Positions 1 to 5,354 of a stretch of 6,273 nucleotides of DNA are shown here, piece after piece (positions within the stretch are counted from its first letter, which is position 1; each line of letters starts with the position of its first letter). Made by a program: the position numbers and the translations under genes. The stretch is taken from positions 1 to 6,273 of the forward strand of contig JAHRWI010000362.1 of the NCBI GenBank assembly GCA_019090225.1, read 5' to 3'. The DNA is from Porticoccaceae bacterium (GTDB taxonomy: Bacteria; Pseudomonadota; Gammaproteobacteria; Pseudomonadales; Porticoccaceae). Under the pieces are notes generated by a model, which was given only the letters and a program-made list of their open reading frames with translations, had not been told where the DNA came from and did not search any database.

Positions 1-194
1 AAGACGACCATGGTCGGTCCCGCGCTATGGCGCGCCAGCCCAACGGCGTGCTCCATGATGCCACGACTGCCCTGGAAGACTGCGAATACCTCTTTGTCAG
101 TGACGGGCATATCGTATTTTATAACGACGACGGGCTGAGCAGCTATCTGGGCTGGGAAGAGCTGCAGCGGATGAAAGATACAGCTGCTAAATAG
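1..194 (+). CDS. 3' end of an unrecognised protein gene (partial)
   Basis: A frame open from the left edge (first whole codon at base 3) runs to TAG at 192-194 and gives the last 64 residues of a protein. The tail is rich in acidic and aromatic residues (for example DCEYLFVSDGHIVFYNDD) and ends ELQRMKDTAAK. Codon use looks coding, while the other plus-strand frame checked (starting at base 1) hits a stop near 136. An in-frame ATG at 27 could be a start, but the frame stays open upstream of it, so a gene cut by the window edge is more likely. I do not recognise the family; the DGHIVFYNDDG stretch suggests a beta hairpin in a small alpha/beta domain, which is only a guess. It lies 60 bases upstream of the DUF1971 gene on the same strand, with no clear terminator between them, so it may be co-transcribed. 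Confidence 0.6.
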   Translation, partial: DDHGRSRAMARQPNGVLHDATTALEDCEYLFVSDGHIVFYNDDGLSSYLGWEELQRMKDTAAK

Positions 195-243
195 ATGGAT
201 TTCATTATTGTAGAACCTATAGTGTTGACCCTACCAAACGGCT

Positions 244-248
244 AAGGA
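244..248 (+). promoter_or_regulatory. Ribosome binding site of the DUF1971 gene
   Basis: AAGGA lies six bases before the ATG at 255 and fixes that start. I found no convincing sigma70 promoter in 195-254: TATAGT at 218-223 resembles a -10 box but has no -35 at proper spacing. Confidence 0.6.
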
Positions 249-254
249 CTAAGC

Positions 255-587
255 ATGCACCAACGAATACCCCCTGACTGGACAATTCAGCGCTCAACGC
301 CGTTTTTCACCAAAGCCAATGTTCCCGCAGCCTTGCTGAGCCACCACAACACCGCTGAAGGCGTCTTCGGGCAAATTTGTGTGATGGAAGGCGTGGTGAC
401 TTTTTACGGGTTTCCAGACAAGGAAACCATGGAGCCGGAGATAGTCATTACCATTAACGCCGGTGAATTTACCACCACACAGCCTCAATATTGGCATAAG
501 GTTGAGTTAAGCGATGACGCACAATTTAATGTTAACTTCTGGTTCGCTAAGGACAAAAAAAGCGGCCCGCTGTTGAACACCCGATAG
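255..587 (+). CDS. DUF1971 domain protein (YeaR / TehB N-terminal-like cupin)
   Basis: This 110-residue protein is a single-domain DUF1971 member, the small beta-barrel (cupin-like) fold found alone in E. coli YeaR and fused to the methyltransferase in some TehB tellurite-resistance proteins. Family hallmarks are visible: RSTPFF (13-18), the SHHNTAEGVFGQICVMEG stretch (29-46), and EPEIVITINAGEF followed by PQYWHKVELSDDAQFNVNFW (60-96), with the conserved WHxVE near residue 80. There is no signal peptide or membrane segment, so it is cytoplasmic. Length matches stand-alone family members. The biochemical activity of the family is not established; links to tellurite, nitrate or oxidant responses are reported for relatives. 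The ATG at 255 has a good AAGGA site. The next gene starts 45 bases downstream, and a methyltransferase follows two genes on, echoing the TehB DUF1971-methyltransferase pairing, though that enzyme is of a different type. Family call is firm; role is open. Confidence 0.85.
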   Translation: MHQRIPPDWTIQRSTPFFTKANVPAALLSHHNTAEGVFGQICVMEGVVTFYGFPDKETMEPEIVITINAGEFTTTQPQYWHKVELSDDAQFNVNFWFAKDKKSGPLLNTR

Positions 588-632
588 CTGTTGTCAGGCG
601 GACATGATAGAAAACTAACAATAGAGAAAACT

Positions 633-1034
633 ATGGAAACCAGACTATATTTTTTGATCGGTGATCTTTTTTCGTGCGTGCTGGTGGCGGTGCTTGTCGC
701 GATTATTTGTTCGCTCTGTTTTTCAGCGGCCTGGCCGATGCCTTTGTTGATGCTGGGCAGTATGTTGCTGGGTATGATCCTGGCGCTTCTTATCGCCGTG
801 CTAGCGGGTTTGATCTATTTCTTTGGGGCCATGGAAATTATGGTGCCATCGATGATGACGGGAATGCTCGCAGGTATGTTAGGGGCGATGGTTGGCGCTG
901 GAGCTGAATCAGCGGCAGGTGTTAATTACCCGACGCTCATGATGCAAAGCGCTCTGCTGGGTTTGGGAGTGAATCTTGCTATCAGGGTTTACAGCATGTT
1001 GTTGAGCGGTAGAAAGCCCGTCTCCGCTGGCTAA
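633..1034 (+). CDS. Methionine-rich four-helix inner-membrane protein, unknown function
   Basis: I do not recognise this 133-residue protein. About four membrane segments are predictable by eye: residues 6-31, 36-64, 70-90 and 101-124. The tail SGRKPVSAG is positive, suggesting it is cytoplasmic. It holds 15 methionines. They stand exactly four apart at 36, 40, 44, 48 in helix 2 and at 70, 74, 78, 82, 86 in helix 3, so each helix bears a methionine stripe; helix 1 has C15 and C26-x-x-C29. Such soft ligands in membrane helices are typical of Cu(I) or other soft-metal paths (CTR1 uses an MxxxM), but the glycine/methionine repeat could also simply pack helices. I prefer the ATG at 633, just before the first hydrophobic stretch and after a weak AGAGAA; a TTG at 591 would add 14 polar residues only three bases after the previous stop. 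It is probably co-transcribed with the DUF1971 gene. The reading frame is convincing; function is unknown. Confidence 0.75.
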   Translation: METRLYFLIGDLFSCVLVAVLVAIICSLCFSAAWPMPLLMLGSMLLGMILALLIAVLAGLIYFFGAMEIMVPSMMTGMLAGMLGAMVGAGAESAAGVNYPTLMMQSALLGLGVNLAIRVYSMLLSGRKPVSAG

Positions 1035-1050
1035 AGCAAGGCCCCTGCAA

Positions 1051-1079
1051 TTGGCAACAACAATAAGCGGCATCAATAT
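1051..1079 (+). promoter_or_regulatory. Possible weak sigma70-like promoter before the methyltransferase
   Basis: TTGGCA (1051-1056, five of six to consensus) and CAATAT (1074-1079, three of six) are separated by 17 bases in the 87-base gap before the methyltransferase. It could give the last two genes their own transcript, but the -10 box is poor and read-through from upstream is equally likely. Confidence 0.25.
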
Positions 1080-1107
1080 GTTCTCGAACAAGATAGTTAA
1101 TCGCTTT

Positions 1108-1113
1108 AGAGGA
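1108..1113 (+). promoter_or_regulatory. Ribosome binding site of the methyltransferase
   Basis: AGAGGA stands eight bases before the ATG at 1122, the best Shine-Dalgarno sequence of the plus-strand cluster, and supports that start. Confidence 0.65.
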
Positions 1114-1121
1114 TAAAAATC

Positions 1122-1730
1122 ATGGTCGACCTGATAACCAAAAGGAAATGGGATAGAGCCGCTAAAAGTTTTGACTTTATGGCTGCGAAAGGGCCGGAGC
1201 TGCGCTGGGCTGGTTTCAAAAAAGCCCTATTTTCTCATATGGAAGGCAAGGTGCTTTTTCTCGCAGTGGGCACGGGGCTGGACATTGAGCATTTCCCACC
1301 AGGCAAAGATATTACCGGTATCGATATCAGTTCGGCGATGTTAGAAAAAGCCAAAAGTCGCGCTGAAGCTTATGAGGGAAATCTTGAGCTGGTCGAGATG
1401 GACGTCCATGATCTGCCATTTGAAGACAATAGCTTTGATCAGGTTTATACCTCTTGCACCTTCTGTTCGGTACCCAATCCAGTGGAAGGCCTGGAGTCCC
1501 TGAAGCGGGTGCTTAAGCCGGGCGGTGAAATAAGAATGTTTGAACACACCGGCAGTCGATTCTTTCCGTTCAATGTAATGATGCACATCATGACGCCTTT
1601 GAGCAAACGCCTGGGGCCAGAGATGAATAGAAATACGGCGGACAATGTTCGGCAGGCAGGTTTTGAACTTGTGGAAGTTGAAAATATATTTCTGGATGTG
1701 GTCAAAACTATTACTGCCAAAAAGCTGTGA
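1122..1730 (+). CDS. Class I SAM-dependent methyltransferase (PmtA/METTL7-like, Methyltransf_11 type)
   Basis: This 202-residue cytoplasmic enzyme should transfer a methyl group from S-adenosylmethionine. A Rossmann methyltransferase core is clear: motif I KVLFLAVGTGLDIEHFPPG (43-61), the strand-2 acid in GIDIS (66-70), LVEMDVHDLPFEDNSFD (90-106), then YTSCTFCSVPNP (109-120) and LKPGGEIRMFEH (131-142). The following region, with TPLSKRLGPEMNRNT (158-172) and an AGFELVEVE tail, resembles phospholipid N-methyltransferases and METTL7-type thiol methyltransferases, whose CSV strand-4 motif is shared. Motif I is slightly odd: the acidic residue usual before the glycine run (LExGxGTG) is replaced by LAVGTG. 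The substrate cannot be read from the sequence; a lipid head group, a small thiol, or a metalloid are all possible, the last suggested only by the upstream DUF1971 and Met-rich genes. Its stop codon overlaps the next start as GTGA, implying coupled translation with the PhoX-like gene. Confidence 0.85.
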   Translation: MVDLITKRKWDRAAKSFDFMAAKGPELRWAGFKKALFSHMEGKVLFLAVGTGLDIEHFPPGKDITGIDISSAMLEKAKSRAEAYEGNLELVEMDVHDLPFEDNSFDQVYTSCTFCSVPNPVEGLESLKRVLKPGGEIRMFEHTGSRFFPFNVMMHIMTPLSKRLGPEMNRNTADNVRQAGFELVEVENIFLDVVKTITAKKL

Positions 1731-3094
1731 CCATATCGGTCTCGAATTATCGATTTATAGTAATGGCTCTAGCGACAGTTATTGCTGCAAGCGCGCCAAC
1801 AATTGTAATGGTCGAGGCCTCAGACGTAATGATCGGGACATCCGAAACCGGGATTTTTGGCTTTACCCCCATCCCTCAGTCCGCCAATAAAGATAAGTGG
1901 AATCCGCAGGCACCCTGGCTTATTCCTGAAGGCTTTACACAGTCTGTCGTGTCCAGTGAAACCGCCCTGAACATCTACGGCAATGGCATTAACGACTGGA
2001 ATGACATGAATACCATTAACGAAAGCGGTGCTCAGGCCGGTCGTTATTTATATCGGACTCACGAAGTGCGCTGCGGTAAGCCCTGGGCAGTTTTCCCTCG
2101 TTGTGCCTCTTATCCTGGTGGAGCGGTATCTGTGGTTGATCTAAAAACCGGCGCGGCCTCAATTATTGCTCAAGACCCAAGCTATCAGGCACTCGATGGT
2201 ATTCGTTGGACTCCCTGGGGGACTATTCTGTTCGCTGAAGAACGGGCCGATGGGCGATTGTTCGAGCTGGTTCTGGATAAAAATGATTTCACCAAAGGCG
2301 TCGCTTATGATCGCCCGGCAGTGGGTCGGATGGCCCATGAGGGCATTGCCATTGGGCCGGAAGGCGAAGTTTATACGGTGGACGAATGGCGCGGGCTAAG
2401 CGCCCCATGTTCCGACGGCAGGCTGCCCTGCGGGGGTGGTATCTATAAATTTAGGCCTGACTCAGCAGGTGACCTTTCTAAAGGCAAGCTCTATGTGCTG
2501 GGCGTTTCTGGCGGCCAACATACCGGTGGTCAACACAATACCGGGCAAGGTGAGTGGTTGGGACCGATAGATCCGGCACAGGTGCGGGAGTCTGGCTCGG
2601 CGGCTGGCGGCGCCAGTTATCAGCGCCCCGAAGATCTAGAGGTGATCGGCAACACTCTGTATGTAGCCATCACCGAAGGCCCCCTCGATAACAAGGGAAA
2701 GGAGTTTTTTGAGGGTCGTGTGCTAGCCATTAATCTCGATTCAATGGCGGTGACGAACTTTGTTCAACCCGGTATCAATGCGCCCATAGAAAAAGGCGAA
2801 CCCGGCGAAGCGGATTTCCAGACCGGGATGGACAGTGTCGATAACCTGGCGGTCACGCCGGATGGAAAGCTGATGATTATTGAAGACAATAAGCCCTCTG
2901 ATATCTGGGTAGCTGACCGGGATCATAATGGTGATGGCCTGGCCGACCAGGTGTGGTTGTTTGCCTCTTTGACTGATCCCGAGGCGGAGGGCACGGGCGT
3001 TTACTTTGGTAAAGACCCAAAGACCTTATTTGTTAGCGTTCAACATTCGGCCCGCAAAGATGGTGATGCTACCTGGGCAATCACCAAACAATAA
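1727..3094 (+). CDS. Exported PhoX-like (DUF839) protein, putative phosphatase
   Basis: The 455-residue protein belongs to the DUF839/PhoX beta-propeller family, whose studied members are Ca/Fe-dependent alkaline phosphatases releasing phosphate from monoesters outside the cytoplasm. Visible landmarks are TPWGT (162-166), the GRMAHEG segment with E205, the RPED motif (R300, E302), SVDNLAVTPDG (370-380), a calcium-loop-like DRDHNGDGLAD (397-407) and LFVSVQH (434-440) near the end. R300, E302 and E205 match canonical active-site residues. However, the usual NCAGG-TPWGT reads GIRW-TPWGT, so the iron-ligand cysteine seems absent, and the chain is shorter than typical PhoX. The N-terminus shows a Sec-type hydrophobic stretch (10-29) without twin arginines, with possible cleavage after VEA (31). 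Cysteines 116/126 and 228/235 could form disulfides after export. The GTG at 1727 overlaps the methyltransferase stop by four bases; an ATG at 1763 is a weaker alternative. The fold is secure; phosphatase activity is uncertain. Confidence 0.8.
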   Translation: MTISVSNYRFIVMALATVIAASAPTIVMVEASDVMIGTSETGIFGFTPIPQSANKDKWNPQAPWLIPEGFTQSVVSSETALNIYGNGINDWNDMNTINESGAQAGRYLYRTHEVRCGKPWAVFPRCASYPGGAVSVVDLKTGAASIIAQDPSYQALDGIRWTPWGTILFAEERADGRLFELVLDKNDFTKGVAYDRPAVGRMAHEGIAIGPEGEVYTVDEWRGLSAPCSDGRLPCGGGIYKFRPDSAGDLSKGKLYVLGVSGGQHTGGQHNTGQGEWLGPIDPAQVRESGSAAGGASYQRPEDLEVIGNTLYVAITEGPLDNKGKEFFEGRVLAINLDSMAVTNFVQPGINAPIEKGEPGEADFQTGMDSVDNLAVTPDGKLMIIEDNKPSDIWVADRDHNGDGLADQVWLFASLTDPEAEGTGVYFGKDPKTLFVSVQHSARKDGDATWAITKQ

Positions 3095-3163
3095 CACTTG
3101 CCCGTTGGATGTTGCTCGGTATTCGTTCTGTTTAGATGTTTGGAGCGAGGTTCAAGGCAAGCT
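3095..3163. other. Short gap between convergent genes, weak stem only
   Basis: These 69 bases separate the stop of the PhoX-like gene from the stop of the PiT gene. A six-base inverted repeat, CTTGCC (3097-3102) with GGCAAG (3156-3161), encloses a four-base one, CTCG (3115-3118) with CGAG (3146-3149). Loops are long and no T-run follows on either strand, so a strong intrinsic bidirectional terminator is not evident. Confidence 0.25.
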
Positions 3164-4456
3164 TCAGTCGCTAAACATGCCTTTGAGCATAAAGAAAAAC
3201 AGGATGGATAAACCGGCCCCGGCAGGCAGCGTCACTAGCCAGGACATAAAAATATTACCCACTACACGCAAGTTGATTGCAGCGATACCACGGGCGAAAC
3301 CGACACCCAAAACAGCGCCAACCAAGGTGTGAGTCGTCGAGATCGGCAGGCCGGTAGCCGAAGCTGTTACGACAGTTGCAGCCGCACCTAACTCAGCGGC
3401 GAAACCCCGGCTCGGGGTTAACATAGTGATTTTTTGACCAACGGTGGCCATAACCCGGAAACCATAAGTAGCCAGCCCCAGCACGATACCCGCGCCACCG
3501 AGTAGTAAAATCCAGCTGGGCATAATGCTTTTTGCGGTGATGGTGCCGGTGTTAACAATACTTACGATGGCAGCCAGTGGGCCAACCGCATTAGCAACAT
3601 CGTTAGAACCGTGGGCAAAAGCCATGCTGCAAGCGGTAAATACCATCAACACCGCGAACACCCGCTCTACATTTGCAAAGCGATCTTTTCTGTCACGCTC
3701 CTGGCCTGCTGGCGGGCTGTCATCTTTGATGCGGCGTAGAAAAACCATACCGATGCCTGCCACTATCACGCCAACCAGGGTCGCGTAGGCCGCGCACTCA
3801 CCAAAACTCATACTCATGCCTGCGTCTTTAAAGACGTGCTTAAGGCCTTTGAGCATAGTGACCATGGACATTAAAAAGCCAACCGCAAACATATAAAACG
3901 GAATGAAGCGTTTGGCGCGGGCGAAGGGGTCATCGTGATTGAGAATTAAGGATTGCACACTTTTGAATAAGGCGTAAGAAATGGAGCCGGCCAGTATCGG
4001 TGACACCACCCAGCTGGCAACTATCTTGCCGACTTTGCTCCAATAGACGGCATCGACGGAAATACCCACCGCCGCAAAGCCAACGATAGCCCCAACAATA
4101 GTGTGGGTAGTTGACACCGGCCAGCCTTTTATACTCGCGACCAACAACCAGGTGCCTGCCGCCAGCAAGGCGGCCATCATGCCAAACACCAGTAGTTCAG
4201 GGCGAGTATTCAGTGAATCGGTATCGATAATGCCTTTGCGAATGGTCGAGGTTACTTCGCCGCCCGCCAGGTAGGCTCCAAGAAACTCGAATACCATGGC
4301 GATCATAATGGCCTGGGTGACGGTTAAAGCTTTTGAACCAACCGAGGTACCCATGGCGTTAGCGACATCGTTGGCACCAATGCCCCAGGCCATGAAAAAA
4401 CCAAAAGCGCAGGCGAGACTGAGGATTAGAAACCCGTGTTCAGCAATAATTGTCAT
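3164..4456 (-). CDS. pit: PiT-family inorganic phosphate transporter (PHO4 family)
   Basis: This 430-residue inner-membrane permease takes up inorganic phosphate (probably as metal-phosphate in PitA-type proteins) using a cation gradient. The internal duplication of the PHO4 family is plain: GANDVANAMGT (27-37) and WPVSTTHTIVGAIVG (112-126) in the first half, HGSNDVANAVGP (282-293) and LPISTTHTLVGAVLG (370-384) in the second. A charged loop at 241-262 (RRIKDD...QERDRKDRF) separates the halves and is likely cytoplasmic. About ten or more hydrophobic segments are present and the length fits short bacterial PiT proteins. The ATG at 4456 begins directly before the first helix; no good Shine-Dalgarno sequence precedes it. 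It lies 90 bases downstream of the DUF47 gene on the same strand, the classical DUF47-PiT pair, and is probably expressed with it. Coupling ion (H+ or Na+) and any sulfate transport cannot be told from this sequence. Confidence 0.93.
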   Translation of the reverse strand: MTIIAEHGFLILSLACAFGFFMAWGIGANDVANAMGTSVGSKALTVTQAIMIAMVFEFLGAYLAGGEVTSTIRKGIIDTDSLNTRPELLVFGMMAALLAAGTWLLVASIKGWPVSTTHTIVGAIVGFAAVGISVDAVYWSKVGKIVASWVVSPILAGSISYALFKSVQSLILNHDDPFARAKRFIPFYMFAVGFLMSMVTMLKGLKHVFKDAGMSMSFGECAAYATLVGVIVAGIGMVFLRRIKDDSPPAGQERDRKDRFANVERVFAVLMVFTACSMAFAHGSNDVANAVGPLAAIVSIVNTGTITAKSIMPSWILLLGGAGIVLGLATYGFRVMATVGQKITMLTPSRGFAAELGAAATVVTASATGLPISTTHTLVGAVLGVGFARGIAAINLRVVGNIFMSWLVTLPAGAGLSILFFFMLKGMFSD

Positions 4457-4546
4457 AGGGGTCGATTTTTCTGGAAGAGGTTGGTTTTAAGTGATGGTAG
4501 TTGCGGATAATGAGCTTAAGAGACAAATAGTTTTAGCGGCAAACTG

Positions 4547-5227
4547 CTAGCGGGCAAGCAGTAGCTGTAACCTGCCGCCGACACGCTCGGCATTATCAGC
4601 AAGTTCACCGATTTTTTCGATAATTTTATAGAGAAACATAACGTCGATTGGCGGTAGTTGTGCTTCGACATTAAATAATTGTCCGCGAATCTCACGTTCC
4701 AGCAAGTCCGTTTTGTGCTCCCGCTCAGCCAGCTCCTCAATCAAATTTTCAACAAAAGTGATTTCGTTGCCGCTAAATCCGGTTTCCAGCAATTCATCCA
4801 GCTCGTTGATGGCGATTAGCGCTTGCTGAGTGGTGGCAACAGATGTTTGAAGGAATTCCCGACCTTTTTCACTGAGCGTGTCGGGGATAATGATTTTACG
4901 GCCTAACATCAATCCGGCGATGTCGCGCGCGCAATTAGCGATGTGATCTTGAACGGATAATAGTTCCAGCAGATCGCTGCGCGAGACCGGCATAAAAAAA
5001 CTTTTTGGCAAATGCAGGCGCAATTGTTTTTTTAACTCGTCAGCCTGGGTTTCCCCTGCGCAGATACGGTCGTATATCACCTCGGCGGTGGCCCAGTCGT
5101 TGGCCACGGAGGCGTCGAAAAATCCCTCCAGCAATTCAGCGCATTGCACAGCTTCGGTCATATGCTCCTGCAAGGGTCTAATAGGAGACTTACCGAGCAG
5201 TTGATACAGAGGGTTGGTGATAGCCAT
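4547..5227 (-). CDS. DUF47 / PhoU-like phosphate transport regulator (TIGR00153 family)
   Basis: With the start at 5227 the protein has 226 residues, the usual length of the TIGR00153/DUF47 family, and begins with the typical NPLYQLLGKSPIRPLQEHM. It is an all-alpha PhoU-like cytoplasmic protein thought to modulate the neighbouring PiT permease. Acidic residues suited to metal binding, as in PhoU, recur: E59-xxx-D63, D94-N98-D102 and E204/E208/D211 in EKIGELADNAE. An in-frame ATG at 5290 would add 21 residues (247 in all), but those lie over a promoter-like sequence and directly after the recG terminator, and the added residues do not resemble the family N-terminus. No clear Shine-Dalgarno sequence precedes either start; the leader instead contains AACCACCTCC (5251-5242). 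The gene heads the DUF47-PiT pair. The family assignment is firm; the exact regulatory action is not known in detail for most members. Confidence 0.9.
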   Translation of the reverse strand: MAITNPLYQLLGKSPIRPLQEHMTEAVQCAELLEGFFDASVANDWATAEVIYDRICAGETQADELKKQLRLHLPKSFFMPVSRSDLLELLSVQDHIANCARDIAGLMLGRKIIIPDTLSEKGREFLQTSVATTQQALIAINELDELLETGFSGNEITFVENLIEELAEREHKTDLLEREIRGQLFNVEAQLPPIDVMFLYKIIEKIGELADNAERVGGRLQLLLAR

Positions 5228-5261
5228 AAATGATGTCTTATGGAGGTGGTTAGAGGTCGCC

Positions 5262-5290
5262 AGTATAGAAGCAAGTGTTGGCAATGTCAT
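5262..5290 (-). promoter_or_regulatory. Sigma70-like promoter of the DUF47-PiT pair
   Basis: Reading the minus strand, ATGACA (5290-5285, five of six to the -35 consensus) and TATACT (5267-5262, five of six to TATAAT) are exactly 17 bases apart. Transcription would begin near 5255, leaving a leader of roughly 28 bases before the ATG at 5227. Its place, between the recG terminator and the DUF47 gene, fits. It would exclude the longer reading frame starting at 5290. Confidence 0.55.
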
Positions 5291-5299
5291 AATCTTAAA

Positions 5300-5325
5300 G
5301 GCTCAATCCTGATTTTTATTGAGCC
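5300..5325 (-). terminator. Intrinsic terminator-like hairpin after recG
   Basis: On the minus strand a perfect eight-base stem, GGCTCAAT (5325-5318) with ATTGAGCC (5307-5300), encloses a ten-base loop and is followed by TTTAAGATT. It begins about 30 bases after the recG stop. The stem is short and the T-tract broken, so termination may be partial. Confidence 0.5.
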
Positions 5326-5354
5326 AGAGCAAACAGTGGTCAACAAGGGCGAAT

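Noticed and set aside
218..230. TATAGT and TTGACC as promoter elements before the DUF1971 gene
   Set aside because: TATAGT has no -35 box at 16-18 bases, and TTGACC has no -10 box before the start codon.
591..632. TTG start at 591 for the membrane protein
   Set aside because: It starts three bases after the previous stop with no ribosome site and adds 14 polar residues; the ATG at 633 begins right before the first membrane helix.
3006..3332. Plus-strand open frame bridging the PhoX-like gene end and pit
   Set aside because: It overlaps the 3' ends of two well-supported genes, has no ribosome site and shows no domain.
5228..5290. Longer DUF47 form starting at 5290
   Set aside because: The extra 21 residues overlap a good promoter and follow the recG hairpin immediately; the family N-terminus begins at the ATG at 5227.
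5284..5300. Pho-box-like half site (TGTCATAA) near the DUF47 promoter
   Set aside because: Only one seven-base half matches; the second repeat of a PhoB box is missing, and the match is on the opposite strand to the gene.
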